Assembly: GCA_947504185.1 (NCBI GenBank)
Contig: CANNGJ010000021.1
Span: 1-49,394 of the forward strand
Length of the DNA stretch: 49,394 bases
Reading direction: 5' to 3'
Source of the DNA: an uncultured Tenacibaculum sp.
GTDB lineage: Bacteria > Bacteroidota > Bacteroidia > Flavobacteriales > Flavobacteriaceae
Below are positions 17,083-26,131 of this stretch, in pieces; position 1 is the first letter of the stretch, and the number at the start of each line of letters is the position of its first letter. The notes beneath the pieces were generated by a model. It saw only the letters and a program-made list of their open reading frames with translations, ran no database searches and was not told where the DNA came from. The translations under genes were made by a program, and so were the position numbers.

Positions 17083-18132
17083 TTATATTATTTTTTTTAA
17101 TTCAATATACATCTCCTCAATTGATAAGTCTATATTGTACTTTGGATTATAATCTAACTCCTTTTCAGCCAAGTTAACATTAATTTTATATTCAGTTTTA
17201 TGATTAGTATATGTTATGCCAAGAAGCCTGGTTTTCACATCTTTAATATCAGATTGCATAAAGGTGATAAAATTTTTTACACTTGATGTATCAATATATT
17301 TTCTAGATCTTATCTTTTTTAAAAATGACACAAAATAATTTAGAAAAATCCCTATATACGTTTCATACCAAAAGTAAAATATTAAATTTTTTAAGCTATT
17401 ATCGCTATATTTATTACTTTTATTTATTCTTCTAACGTTAAACTTACTAGGTAAATTCAATTTAACTAATAATTTATTATGCAATTGATAAAAATCAAAC
17501 CAAGTAATTACTTTTTTACCGGATATTAAAAGTTTTAAAAATCTTCCTTCTATATTTTTGTTAGTACAAGATTTATATACAGCTTGGGCTACATCATTTA
17601 CATAAACAGCATTACAGTGACCTTCTCCATACTTAGGTAAAAAAAGACTATTCGTTTTTAACGCATTAAATGCAAACTTAGTCCAATTACCTCCAACCCC
17701 ATAAACTATACTTGGCTGTAGGATTAACACTTCTAAAGATTTATTTTTTTCTTTTTCTATAACCTCCTCAATCTTTTGCTTTTCTCTTGAATATGGTTCA
17801 TATAATTTTGAATAATTTGATTCTTCATTTAACTCACCTTTTATAAATGGGTTATATACACTTACAGAACTTATAAATACTAATTTGGTGACATTATTTT
17901 TTTTACAAGCTTCTAATATATTCCTTATGCCAATAATATTATATTTATATTCATGATCAAAAGCAAAATGAACTATAACGTTTATTTGTTTTGTTAATGA
18001 AATTACCTTTTCTTTATTATCTAATGGAGCATTCTTACTATTAAGTTTTATTATAGTTTCAAAATAGTTTCCATACAAATCAATGAATTTTTTTCCTAAA
18101 AATCCTGAACTCCCAGTAACAGCTATATTCAT
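17083..18132 (-). CDS. NAD-dependent epimerase/dehydratase family SDR
   Basis: A 349-residue extended SDR with GSSGFLG at 7-13, FISSVSVYNP, and the catalytic Tyr114-x3-Lys118. The C-terminal 110 residues are basic, hydrophobic and lack recognisable SDR motifs. It abuts the GMC oxidoreductase gene with no gap, which suggests that the two act in sequence: one oxidises a hydroxyl on a sugar or lipid-linked sugar and this enzyme reduces or epimerises the product. That pairing is inference. Base composition is visibly more AT-rich than the flanking housekeeping genes. Confidence 0.78.
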   Translation of the reverse strand: MNIAVTGSSGFLGKKFIDLYGNYFETIIKLNSKNAPLDNKEKVISLTKQINVIVHFAFDHEYKYNIIGIRNILEACKKNNVTKLVFISSVSVYNPFIKGELNEESNYSKLYEPYSREKQKIEEVIEKEKNKSLEVLILQPSIVYGVGGNWTKFAFNALKTNSLFLPKYGEGHCNAVYVNDVAQAVYKSCTNKNIEGRFLKLLISGKKVITWFDFYQLHNKLLVKLNLPSKFNVRRINKSNKYSDNSLKNLIFYFWYETYIGIFLNYFVSFLKKIRSRKYIDTSSVKNFITFMQSDIKDVKTRLLGITYTNHKTEYKINVNLAEKELDYNPKYNIDLSIEEMYIELKKII

Positions 18133-19647
18133 TTAATAAAATTTACTTTTAATATGATTTGCTAACCTACAAGCAAAAGCAGAAATTGTCAATCCATTAT
18201 TTACGTTTCCTCCAGTTGTGAAAATTGAACCATCGCAAATGTATAAATTTTCAAAATCAAAAACTTTTAAATCTTTGTCTACTACACCGTCTAATTTATT
18301 TTCTCCCATTCTAGCTGTACCTACATGATGGATAGCAGAAGTAAAAGTATTTTCCCAATCAAAATCTTCAATTTTATGAGTAAATTTATATTCATCTTTA
18401 TCAAATAATTCATTAATTAAAAGCTCAAACCATTTTTTTACTCCATTAATATCTTCTTTAACTACTTGCCAATTTACTTCACTTAAAGGGTAACCCCATC
18501 TATCTCTCTTCTCATTACTTAAACTTACAGTACTATTGGGGTTTGGAATTTGTTCTGTTACAAAAAACAAATCTGCATATTTAAAAGTTACGTTTAAAGA
18601 AAGTTTATAGGTTAATATTTGTTTGATAACATTCAAATTTGTCAAAATTTTCCAAATATCTTTTAACGACACCTTACCATCTTTAAAAGCTAATAAAGAC
18701 AGTTTTAATTTCTCTGACTCATTGTTAATTCCTTTAACAAAGGATGGTCTTAAATAAAAATTATGGTTTGGCAATTTCAATAATTTCTGTTTTTCATCAG
18801 TGAGCTCTAATCCTGTCTTAATTTTCATCTTATCTGAATATTTTAAATCAGAATAAATTGGATATTTTTTAGGTTTTTTAAATTCTATTTGACAAAGATT
18901 CCCCATCGGGTGGTCCATTAAAAATTTTCCTAAACTCTTATTATCTAAATTAGAATTTAATAATAATCTGGGCGTCTCTAGCGCCCCTGAAGCAACAACG
19001 AATTTTTCCGCTTTGACATAAAAAAATCTCCCATCTTTACATCCAACTTTAAGTTTATTGACAACTCCTTGTTCACTTATTAATTCTAATGCAGTAGTAT
19101 TATAATATAGATGACTATTTGTTCCCTTCTTACAAATATCTATAACTATATCCTTAAAATTAACCGGAGGATCTTTTTGTTGAAATAATTTATTTTTTAA
19201 AAAACCTCTGTTAAAACTTAATGCTTTTAGTTCTTTTTTCAACTTTTCATTTAAATTAGACTCTTCAAAAAAAGAAAAATTTTCAACACCTAACACTTCT
19301 GAAGCTTCTTTATAATATTCAATTAAATCCGAATACTTAATCGGCCAACCACTATAAGGTACCCAAGCTCTTTTTTCAAAATCTATTTTATCTAAAGGAG
19401 ACAATACTCCATGCCAAAGATTACTAGTTCCTCCTACTTGAATTGTTGTAGTTGTTCTAACTCCAAATGGCAACCCCTTACTTATATAGTTAACGTTATT
19501 ACTATTCCCTTTAAGCGCACCTGCTTCAATTATTACAAAAGGTATGTTACTCTTAGTTAGTTTCTTTGCTAAAGTACCACCTCCTATACCACTTCCTATG
19601 ATACAAACTGTAGTCTTTATATTTTTATCTATATTTTCAAAAATCAT
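18133..19647 (-). CDS. GMC family FAD-dependent oxidoreductase
   Basis: A 504-residue flavoprotein of the glucose-methanol-choline family, oxidising an alcohol group with FAD. The dinucleotide motif GSGIGGG is at 18-24, followed by IIEAG. The QVGGTSNLWHG stretch near 65-75 matches the GMC flavin region. The C-terminus has HHVGTARMG at 440-448 and the GGNVNNG block at 479-485, both characteristic. No signal peptide is seen, so it should act in the cytoplasm or at the membrane face. It overlaps the polymerase-like gene by 11 bases and abuts the SDR. A GMC enzyme is unusual in a glycan cluster; its substrate is unknown. Confidence 0.85.
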   Translation of the reverse strand: MIFENIDKNIKTTVCIIGSGIGGGTLAKKLTKSNIPFVIIEAGALKGNSNNVNYISKGLPFGVRTTTTIQVGGTSNLWHGVLSPLDKIDFEKRAWVPYSGWPIKYSDLIEYYKEASEVLGVENFSFFEESNLNEKLKKELKALSFNRGFLKNKLFQQKDPPVNFKDIVIDICKKGTNSHLYYNTTALELISEQGVVNKLKVGCKDGRFFYVKAEKFVVASGALETPRLLLNSNLDNKSLGKFLMDHPMGNLCQIEFKKPKKYPIYSDLKYSDKMKIKTGLELTDEKQKLLKLPNHNFYLRPSFVKGINNESEKLKLSLLAFKDGKVSLKDIWKILTNLNVIKQILTYKLSLNVTFKYADLFFVTEQIPNPNSTVSLSNEKRDRWGYPLSEVNWQVVKEDINGVKKWFELLINELFDKDEYKFTHKIEDFDWENTFTSAIHHVGTARMGENKLDGVVDKDLKVFDFENLYICDGSIFTTGGNVNNGLTISAFACRLANHIKSKFY

Positions 19648-20752
19648 TTTTGTCTCTGATATTTTTATCTATTTTCATTATTATGACCCCAATCGATAAG
19701 GTTGGCCAAAAAATCGGTGCTCCTGCCAAACCAAAAATAAAATAGCTAAGCACTGGGAAAAACATTTTTCTCTCTTCTTTTATAAAACTTATTAAAATTC
19801 CGAAAAAAACTATTACACCTAATATCCCATAATATAAAAAAGCTTTTAACACATGTACATGTGGTGACCATCCTTGAACATTCAACACACTAGTGATAGC
19901 TTTAAAAGAAGCTCCATAACCAAATACAATATCTAACCAACTTCCTTTATTTATTGCTGTAGAGGTAGAATTAAAAAATTCAATCTTACTTAGGAGACTT
20001 CCGTCACTTTTAAAATTAAGCGGATCAATTACTAATAAAAAAATAATCCCTAAAAATAAAACTATAGAAATTAACCTAGAAAAAAAAGTCTTTGTAGTAC
20101 TCAAATAAAACAATGCATATACAGCTAAAACAGTTACTATAGCTGATCTAGCCATAGTGGTGATTAAAATGATAAATAAACCCCATTGAATCATTTTTTT
20201 TCTCTTAAATTTAATAAACCAGGAAATTGTTAAAAAAAAGGCTATTATTTGCCCATTAACATTGGTTGTAGAAAAAAATCCTATTGTTTTTGCTTGATGT
20301 CTGGTGTAATAATTTAAAAAATAATTAGGGGCTTGAATATATCTTACTAACATATCTATAAAAAGAATTATAAATAACCAAAGCATAAAATTATCTAAAA
20401 AACGTTGTGAAATTTTCAGTTCGCTTATCTGATAATAAAAAAGAAGTAAAAAAAAATGTGATGCAAATAAAAAAGGTGTGAGTTTTTCTACATTAGGCCC
20501 ATCAAATTCAAATGTTAAAGTGTTTACATTTATAGTAAAAGACAACATAAGGACAAACACAACAAATAAAGAGAAGAATAGCACACTTATTATATGTCTA
20601 TTCACTTTTCTTTTATGATAAATGAGGCTAATTAATACCAAAGGTAAAAATGCCCAAATACACATTAACAATAATCTTATTAATGTGTTATCAACATTAT
20701 AAAATGTACCACATAAACATATTATTAATAAAATTATTTGGGAAAATTTCAT
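19637..20752 (-). CDS. O-antigen/capsule polymerase-like membrane protein (Wzy candidate)
   Basis: A 371-residue integral membrane protein with about ten hydrophobic segments and a larger extracytoplasmic loop near residues 250-300, the layout of Wzy polymerases and O-antigen ligases. Sequence motifs are weak, as is normal for this family; the loop contains a WLDIVFGYGASF-like stretch resembling the polymerase/ligase pattern. Position between the flippase, DUF115 and GMC genes supports polymerase function. It shares one base with the DUF115 gene and overlaps the GMC gene. A ligase role is the main alternative. Confidence 0.72.
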   Translation of the reverse strand: MKFSQIILLIICLCGTFYNVDNTLIRLLLMCIWAFLPLVLISLIYHKRKVNRHIISVLFFSLFVVFVLMLSFTINVNTLTFEFDGPNVEKLTPFLFASHFFLLLFYYQISELKISQRFLDNFMLWLFIILFIDMLVRYIQAPNYFLNYYTRHQAKTIGFFSTTNVNGQIIAFFLTISWFIKFKRKKMIQWGLFIILITTMARSAIVTVLAVYALFYLSTTKTFFSRLISIVLFLGIIFLLVIDPLNFKSDGSLLSKIEFFNSTSTAINKGSWLDIVFGYGASFKAITSVLNVQGWSPHVHVLKAFLYYGILGVIVFFGILISFIKEERKMFFPVLSYFIFGLAGAPIFWPTLSIGVIIMKIDKNIRDKNDF

Positions 20753-21579
20753 TACTTTTTAATACTTTTCTTCGGCACTACTTCCAGTTTACTATCAACC
20801 CCACCATTAATTAACTCTACTCCTTCTTTCTTTAACTCATAATAAGCTTTAGTAAAAGCCTGCTGCATTCTTTCAGTCTCAGGTAAGTGCCATTTTTTTC
20901 CTTTCCCAAAATATCTAGGATCAAAATGATTTTCATCATCTTCAGTTGACGTTAATACTGCTCCGTTCTTTTTAACCGATTTTGGGACTTTATAAGATAG
21001 ATCTACTCCTATTAAATAAATAGGGTTACATCCTAAATATTTTGCTAATTGAATATTCATATACATAACTGTACCTCCCCAAAAGGCTTCATTCTCAAAA
21101 TGGTTTGAAAAAAAAGGGAAGTTTTCATTATGAGGACGCATATATGATCTTTTAAAGTTAATATATATAGTGTTTTCATCTGGAGTTATTACTTCTTTTA
21201 AATCATAAGGAATAACTTTAGTCGTATTCTTCAAATTTATAATTTCCTTTTTATTATCATTCGCAGGTAATGGATCTTCAACCGTATAATAATTAGGGAT
21301 ATAAGATATATCATCATGCTTCAAATAAAACCCATTACAAGCAATAGTTACCATATCCTTATAATCTTCAAAATTCATTTTATTTATACTAGGACCTCCT
21401 CCAAATAAAACAGCAGGTTCATCTTTGTGTTTATCTTTTAATAACAATAATTTTTCTTTATTATCTTTAAAAAAAACATTGTTACTATTCCATAAACTTG
21501 AAACCTTATTTTCTTTAATTCTTCTCAAGAAATATCTAAATCCTCTATAAATTAAAGTTCCTTTTATTTTTTCTTTCAT
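20752..21579 (-). CDS. DUF115/MptE-like protein resembling GT42 sialyltransferases
   Basis: A 275-residue cytosolic protein of the DUF115 (6-hydroxymethylpterin diphosphokinase MptE-like) group. Residues around 55-65 (AVLFGGGPSIN) match the glycine-rich nucleotide-binding start of this fold. MVTIACNGFYL and NYYTVEDP follow, then a GGTVMYMNIQLAKYLGC helix and YLIGVDLSY near 190-200, then HFDPRYFGKG. By eye, the order GxGPS / CN-x-FY / LG-x-x-x-IYLxGxD-x-x-Y also fits CMP-sialic acid transferases of family GT42 (Cst-I/II). Because the locus makes a CMP-sugar, I infer that this could be the CMP-ulosonate transferase. MptE-type pterin chemistry makes no sense here. The family call is firmer than the function. 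Confidence 0.65.
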   Translation of the reverse strand: MKEKIKGTLIYRGFRYFLRRIKENKVSSLWNSNNVFFKDNKEKLLLLKDKHKDEPAVLFGGGPSINKMNFEDYKDMVTIACNGFYLKHDDISYIPNYYTVEDPLPANDNKKEIINLKNTTKVIPYDLKEVITPDENTIYINFKRSYMRPHNENFPFFSNHFENEAFWGGTVMYMNIQLAKYLGCNPIYLIGVDLSYKVPKSVKKNGAVLTSTEDDENHFDPRYFGKGKKWHLPETERMQQAFTKAYYELKKEGVELINGGVDSKLEVVPKKSIKK

Positions 21580-23006
21580 TATTTAATTTTTAATATAATT
21601 ACACTAGCTACAAATAAGAATAATGCTAGCACAAAATTATCTTTTTCTTGTTTAAAAAAAGACAATTTAAATTCATAGTATGTTTTTTTCATCACATAAG
21701 GAACAAAAAAAATAAAATATGCAAATAACATCCCAATAGGATAAGCATATATTTCTAACAATGGATATAGTAAAAATATACTAACTAACATTAATATTCC
21801 AGTTACTCCATTTGCTATATGCCAAATTATATCATTTGTCAATGTATATAATTGTAAGTTCATTGCACCATATCTTTCAAAGAAAAAAGCTGTCCCAATT
21901 AATAACCATAAATTTATACTAGGAAATGCTGCATTCGATCCTATCCATGTTAACAAATCATTTGCAAATAGGCCAATTAATAAAAACATTAATATAAAAA
22001 TTAGGAAAGAAATTCTCATTCTTTTCTTTGCCATTGTAAGTAACTTATCTATTTCACTTTGTGCATACATTATTGTAAAATTTGGTAACATAGCATAAAA
22101 AGGAGCCTGAGAAAAACTACTAACAGCTCTTATCATTTGTAAACCTATCATATAAGATGAAGCTACTAACGGTGTTTCTAGCTTAGCTACAACCATAGCA
22201 CTTAATTGAATCAATCCCATAGAAAAAGACACTCCCAAACCACTTCTCCATGCTGTAGGCCAAATAGTCGATTTTATAAACAAACTAACCTCTTTTGCAT
22301 CCGTTTTACTACTTTCTATATTAAAATTAGAACGAAATAACTTCAGATTTATAAAAAAATTAACCAAATACCAAATGTAAAAACAACCAATTCCAAACAA
22401 TAATGATTTAGTTAATAAAATTACTATTGCTGAAAAAATTACAGAAAACAAAGATGTTATCATTTGCCATCTCTGCACAAAAGCAACCTTTTTAACTCCA
22501 ATTAAAAATGCAACATAGCTATTTGCGTATAAACTAAATGAAGCTATTGTTATAACTACAAACCAACCAATCCATGATGAATTAGGATTACTTGATGCTT
22601 GAATAGAATTCCATACAAGATAAGTTCCTACAGATGTTGCAAAGAAAAAAGTTATCAACGCTAGAATTTTATAAACCTTTTTTGTTGCTTCAAATATTAA
22701 AGCTAAGCTTTCTTCATTAGGTTTTCCTCCTCCATTTTTATTTTCTTTTATATTTTCAATTTGGGAAATACTTAAGCCAGAGTATCCATAAGAAAAAAGT
22801 CTACTAAATGTTGGTAAAAAACCAAAATCAATAAGTAATTGTAAGGAAACTATTGTAAAATATAAATACCAAACAACAATATCTTCTTTTGAAAAAACTG
22901 TAAGTACTACAGGTGTTAAAATTACTAAATTAGAAGATTTAGCACTCAGGTTACCAACTGTCATAAACGTTGGAGAATTCCATATTCTTTTTAAAGAAAT
23001 TGCCAA
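21579..23006 (-). CDS. polysaccharide flippase (Wzx-like, MOP superfamily)
   Basis: A 475-residue membrane protein with roughly 12-14 hydrophobic helices, matching the MOP-superfamily lipid-linked oligosaccharide flippases that move undecaprenyl-PP repeat units across the inner membrane. The N-terminus (SPTFMTVGNLSAKSSNLVIL) has the amphipathic start typical of this family. Residue-level motifs are few. Its place between the CMP-sugar module and the polymerase-like gene supports Wzx function. It starts 3 bases after the dehydrogenase stop and shares one base with the next gene. Confidence 0.82.
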   Translation of the reverse strand: MAISLKRIWNSPTFMTVGNLSAKSSNLVILTPVVLTVFSKEDIVVWYLYFTIVSLQLLIDFGFLPTFSRLFSYGYSGLSISQIENIKENKNGGGKPNEESLALIFEATKKVYKILALITFFFATSVGTYLVWNSIQASSNPNSSWIGWFVVITIASFSLYANSYVAFLIGVKKVAFVQRWQMITSLFSVIFSAIVILLTKSLLFGIGCFYIWYLVNFFINLKLFRSNFNIESSKTDAKEVSLFIKSTIWPTAWRSGLGVSFSMGLIQLSAMVVAKLETPLVASSYMIGLQMIRAVSSFSQAPFYAMLPNFTIMYAQSEIDKLLTMAKKRMRISFLIFILMFLLIGLFANDLLTWIGSNAAFPSINLWLLIGTAFFFERYGAMNLQLYTLTNDIIWHIANGVTGILMLVSIFLLYPLLEIYAYPIGMLFAYFIFFVPYVMKKTYYEFKLSFFKQEKDNFVLALFLFVASVIILKIK

Positions 23007-23009
23007 TTA

Positions 23010-23948
23010 TTAAATATTTTTCAATTGTTCAATCAAATTATTAACAGCCATTAATCCTTGACGTTGAACAGTTTGATAAGTTCTAGAACCTACATGAGGC
23101 GTTATAACTATATTAGGTTTTCCAACTAATATTTCATTTTCATTTATAGGCTCCGTAGCTAAAACATCTGTTAAATAAGCTCTTATCTTATTATTATTTA
23201 TACCATTAACTATAGATCTACTATCAACCAACATACCTCTAGCTGTATTTATTATTATCGGTGTGTTTTTTAATTTAGTGTTAACTACCTCATCATTAAT
23301 TAAGTGTTCTGTATCGTTAGTATGTGGTACATGCAAACTAATTATATCTGCTTTTTTATAAATATCATCTAAACTATTAACAAATTCTAAGCTAGGATAT
23401 TCTTTCAAAAAAATATCTTCTTTATGTAAATCAAAAACCATAACCCTCATTCCCAAAGCAATACACCTTTTAGAAAGTTCTTTCCCAATTGCACCTAAAC
23501 CAACCACTCCAATTGTTTGTCCAAAAATCTCATTCCCTATTAATCTCTTCCACTGTTTATTTTGAGTTATCTCATTCTGCTCAATTATATTTTTCTCAAA
23601 TGAAAATAATAAAGCCAATACATGTTCAGCTACTGCAATTTGATTTACTCCCAAACAGTTAGAAACAGAAATTTTTAGTTTTTTTGCAGCATTTAAATCA
23701 ATTTTATCTAAACCTACTCCATATTTTGAAAGTATTTTAAGATTTCCTGACTTCCCTTTTTCTAAAACCTTTTTGGTGTACTCATCATCACCACATATTA
23801 CCGCATCATACTTTGAGATTATTGGTAACAAAACATCTTCTGTAACTGGTCCTCTAAGGATATCTATATCGTAATTTTGCTTTTCTAATAGTTCCTGATG
23901 TTTTCCTGGTGTATCTTGAAAAGAAGTTGAAGTTAAAAGTATTTTCAT
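23010..23948 (-). CDS. D-2-hydroxyacid dehydrogenase (phosphoglycerate dehydrogenase-like)
   Basis: A 312-residue NAD-dependent D-isomer-specific 2-hydroxyacid dehydrogenase. The Rossmann motif GLGAIG is at 150-155. The catalytic residues are present: Arg237 (NTARG), Glu266 and His285 (TPHVG). It lacks the ACT/regulatory domain of biosynthetic SerA, so it is probably not the housekeeping serine enzyme. It shares one base with the HAD gene, closing the seven-gene CMP-sugar module. Possible jobs are oxidising a hydroxy-acid precursor for the module or recycling 2-hydroxyglutarate made by a WbpB-type enzyme; both are inference. Confidence 0.85.
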   Translation of the reverse strand: MKILLTSTSFQDTPGKHQELLEKQNYDIDILRGPVTEDVLLPIISKYDAVICGDDEYTKKVLEKGKSGNLKILSKYGVGLDKIDLNAAKKLKISVSNCLGVNQIAVAEHVLALLFSFEKNIIEQNEITQNKQWKRLIGNEIFGQTIGVVGLGAIGKELSKRCIALGMRVMVFDLHKEDIFLKEYPSLEFVNSLDDIYKKADIISLHVPHTNDTEHLINDEVVNTKLKNTPIIINTARGMLVDSRSIVNGINNNKIRAYLTDVLATEPINENEILVGKPNIVITPHVGSRTYQTVQRQGLMAVNNLIEQLKNI

Positions 23949-24619
23949 TATAATAAGTATTTGCTTATTTCTGTTTCTAATTCAGAAAAATCGTTAAACT
24001 TTAAGCCTTTAAAATTACTAAATTGATCATTATTTTCTTTATGTTTTCTTAAAGCAAAATGCAAATTTGAATATTCAGCAGCTTCTTTATCTGTAGATGC
24101 ATCTCCTAGAAAAATAATATTCTCTCTCTTCAAACTATACTTATCTATCAAATACTCTGTCCAATACTTCTTGTTTTTTGGAGAACCATGATAACTTAAA
24201 AAATATTTATCAAGTTTTTTTTCTTTAAGAATATCTCCCATTTCCTCTGTTGGAGTACCTGTAATTATTCTGCAGTTAATTTTTAAATGGTATTTTTCCA
24301 AAAAACTCTTAACTCCAATTACTAAAGAAGACTTTATTACCTGATCTTTCACTAGAACTGAAAATTCATTAGCCAATTCTTCAACTTGATTAGCAGTCAA
24401 AATTACATCTAAAAATTCTCTATGATAGATCTTAAATTTCTCATACCTTGAGACTCCTCCATTCTTAATATGATGTGCGACCACTTTATCTGATACATTT
24501 TTTCCGTATTTCTTATACATCAACTTAAAAGCCTCTGTCTTAGCCTCTACAGACTCTGCTACAACTCCATCAAAATCAAAAAAGATGGTATCTATTTTTT
24601 CTATTCTTCTACTAACCAT
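23948..24619 (-). CDS. HAD superfamily phosphatase
   Basis: A 223-residue HAD hydrolase. Motif I DFDGVV gives the nucleophile Asp15 and acid/base Asp17. A helical cap follows (residues ~25-95, including HIKNGGVSRYEKF), then motif II IITGTP, a lysine in GSPKNKK, and motif IV LGDASTDKEAA. This is the subfamily IA arrangement of sugar and glycolate phosphatases. Within the module it could dephosphorylate a keto-deoxy-sugar acid phosphate before activation, as N-acylneuraminate-9-phosphatase and KdsC do in their pathways; this is inference. It overlaps the lactonase gene by 19 bases. Confidence 0.85.
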   Translation of the reverse strand: MVSRRIEKIDTIFFDFDGVVAESVEAKTEAFKLMYKKYGKNVSDKVVAHHIKNGGVSRYEKFKIYHREFLDVILTANQVEELANEFSVLVKDQVIKSSLVIGVKSFLEKYHLKINCRIITGTPTEEMGDILKEKKLDKYFLSYHGSPKNKKYWTEYLIDKYSLKRENIIFLGDASTDKEAAEYSNLHFALRKHKENNDQFSNFKGLKFNDFSELETEISKYLL

Positions 24620-25269
24620 GTTATATTATTTCCTTCATTAATTATTTTTGTAACTGGATATTTGTCATCCTTAGTTTTAACAATTAACTCTAATAGATTC
24701 TTCTTTTTTTCTCCTCTAATCAAAAAAACAATTTCATTTGCAGCTAAAAGTGCAGGGTATGTAAATGTAATTCTATTATTCTTTTGAGTATTAACCTCAT
24801 TATAAACAACCATACTCTCTCCTTCCTGAAGCGCCTTTGTTCCAGGGAATAACGAAGCTACATGCCCATCATCTCCCATTCCTAATAAAATTAAATCAAA
24901 ATGTTTTCTTTTTATTAATTCATTGTATTTGTGTGCAGATTTCTCTCCTCCAAGTCTCTCTTCATAAACTGGAAATACATTTACTTTTATCTCCTTAAAA
25001 AAATTGTTTTTTAAATTTTTATAATTAGAATATTCATCCAAAACTGGCACACATCTTTCATCGATTATAAAAAAATTAATTTGTTTCCATGAAATTTTTT
25101 TTTCGCTTAATTTTTTTAAAATTGGCATTGGAGTATTTCCGCCAGATAAGGCTACATTTATAACCTTATTATTTATTGTTTTATTTAAAAGTTTTTCTTC
25201 TAAAAAATCAACTACCTCATTAAGGTAATCTTTTTTAGATAAAAATTTAAATGTATTATTTTTTCTCAT
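24601..25269 (-). CDS. 6-phosphogluconolactonase-family protein
   Basis: A 222-residue protein of the NagB/6-phosphogluconolactonase fold. SGGNTP at 42-47, DER at 70-72 and MGDDGH at 131-136 match lactonases, not glucosamine-6-phosphate isomerases. The predicted reaction is hydrolysis of a sugar-phosphate lactone to the aldonate. No glucose-6-phosphate dehydrogenase or gnd is adjacent, so this copy is probably recruited to the polysaccharide pathway, acting on a lactone made by the neighbouring SDR or another dehydrogenase. It overlaps the SDR by 14 bases and the HAD gene by 19. Confidence 0.85.
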   Translation of the reverse strand: MRKNNTFKFLSKKDYLNEVVDFLEEKLLNKTINNKVINVALSGGNTPMPILKKLSEKKISWKQINFFIIDERCVPVLDEYSNYKNLKNNFFKEIKVNVFPVYEERLGGEKSAHKYNELIKRKHFDLILLGMGDDGHVASLFPGTKALQEGESMVVYNEVNTQKNNRITFTYPALLAANEIVFLIRGEKKKNLLELIVKTKDDKYPVTKIINEGNNITWLVEE

Positions 25270-26131
25270 ATACAGCTCTAACGCATTCTAGTAGTCCTTG
25301 CCCCATGTCTATATGAGGATTTGCAACTAATCTTTTACTTACAGAAGGTTGAAAAGAATAAGGTGTAAATTTATAGTGATTACTATAACCCGAATTATCA
25401 CACTTAATCTCTAAACTATTATTTAATATTTCATTAATCATATTAAATAATTCTTTTCTTTGGATTCTTTCTGTACCAGTTAAAATGACATGAAAGTTAT
25501 TAAACTTATCATCTTCTATAACATCAACTGATAATTTAGCAGCATCAGCCGCATGAATATATTCTCTTATCTCTTTTCCATCTCCATGATGGTTTATTTT
25601 TTTAGTCTTCACCGCTTCTTCAACTAGACTATAAATATAATTATTGTTATAATCTTTTTCGGAATATACTGAGCCATACCTCAATATTATAAAATCTAAA
25701 TCAAATTTTTTGTGATACTCTTCTACAATTTTTTCTGAAGCTAATTTACTTATTCCATAAAAAGATCCTTTATTACTCATAGCATAAGCACTACTAGCAT
25801 AGACAAACTTTTGTATTTTATACTTTACACATTCTTCTATAATATGTAAGTTACCTAAAATATTTAATTCCATTGTTTTTAAAGGGTTCTCTACAGCTGC
25901 ATCTAAATTTGCCAAACCTGCTAAATTATATACTATATCAAAGTTAGAGCTTTTAAAGACATTTGAAACTTCTTCTTTTTTAGAAATGTCACATTCTAAA
26001 TACTTTGCATTTTCAGTTACTTTATCTCTTTTAAGATCAACTACAGTTACATCATAACCTCTAACAATCAACTCTTTCACTAAATAAGTTCCTAAAAAAC
26101 CATTTCCTCCAAAAACTAGTATCTTTTTCAT
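25256..26131 (-). CDS. NAD-dependent epimerase/dehydratase-like SDR of the CMP-sugar module
   Basis: A 291-residue extended SDR. The nucleotide motif GGNGFLG is at 8-14, an Asp (VVDLK) follows beta-2 as expected for NAD binding, and the catalytic Tyr125-x3-Lys129 (YGISK) follows YASSAY. The GDGKEIREYIHAAD block is typical of nucleotide-sugar epimerases and related dehydrogenases. It shares one base with the aldolase gene and overlaps the lactonase gene. It may epimerise a precursor or, given the lactonase beside it, oxidise C1 of a sugar to a lactone; the latter is inference. Confidence 0.82.
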   Translation of the reverse strand: MKKILVFGGNGFLGTYLVKELIVRGYDVTVVDLKRDKVTENAKYLECDISKKEEVSNVFKSSNFDIVYNLAGLANLDAAVENPLKTMELNILGNLHIIEECVKYKIQKFVYASSAYAMSNKGSFYGISKLASEKIVEEYHKKFDLDFIILRYGSVYSEKDYNNNYIYSLVEEAVKTKKINHHGDGKEIREYIHAADAAKLSVDVIEDDKFNNFHVILTGTERIQRKELFNMINEILNNSLEIKCDNSGYSNHYKFTPYSFQPSVSKRLVANPHIDMGQGLLECVRAVYEKK

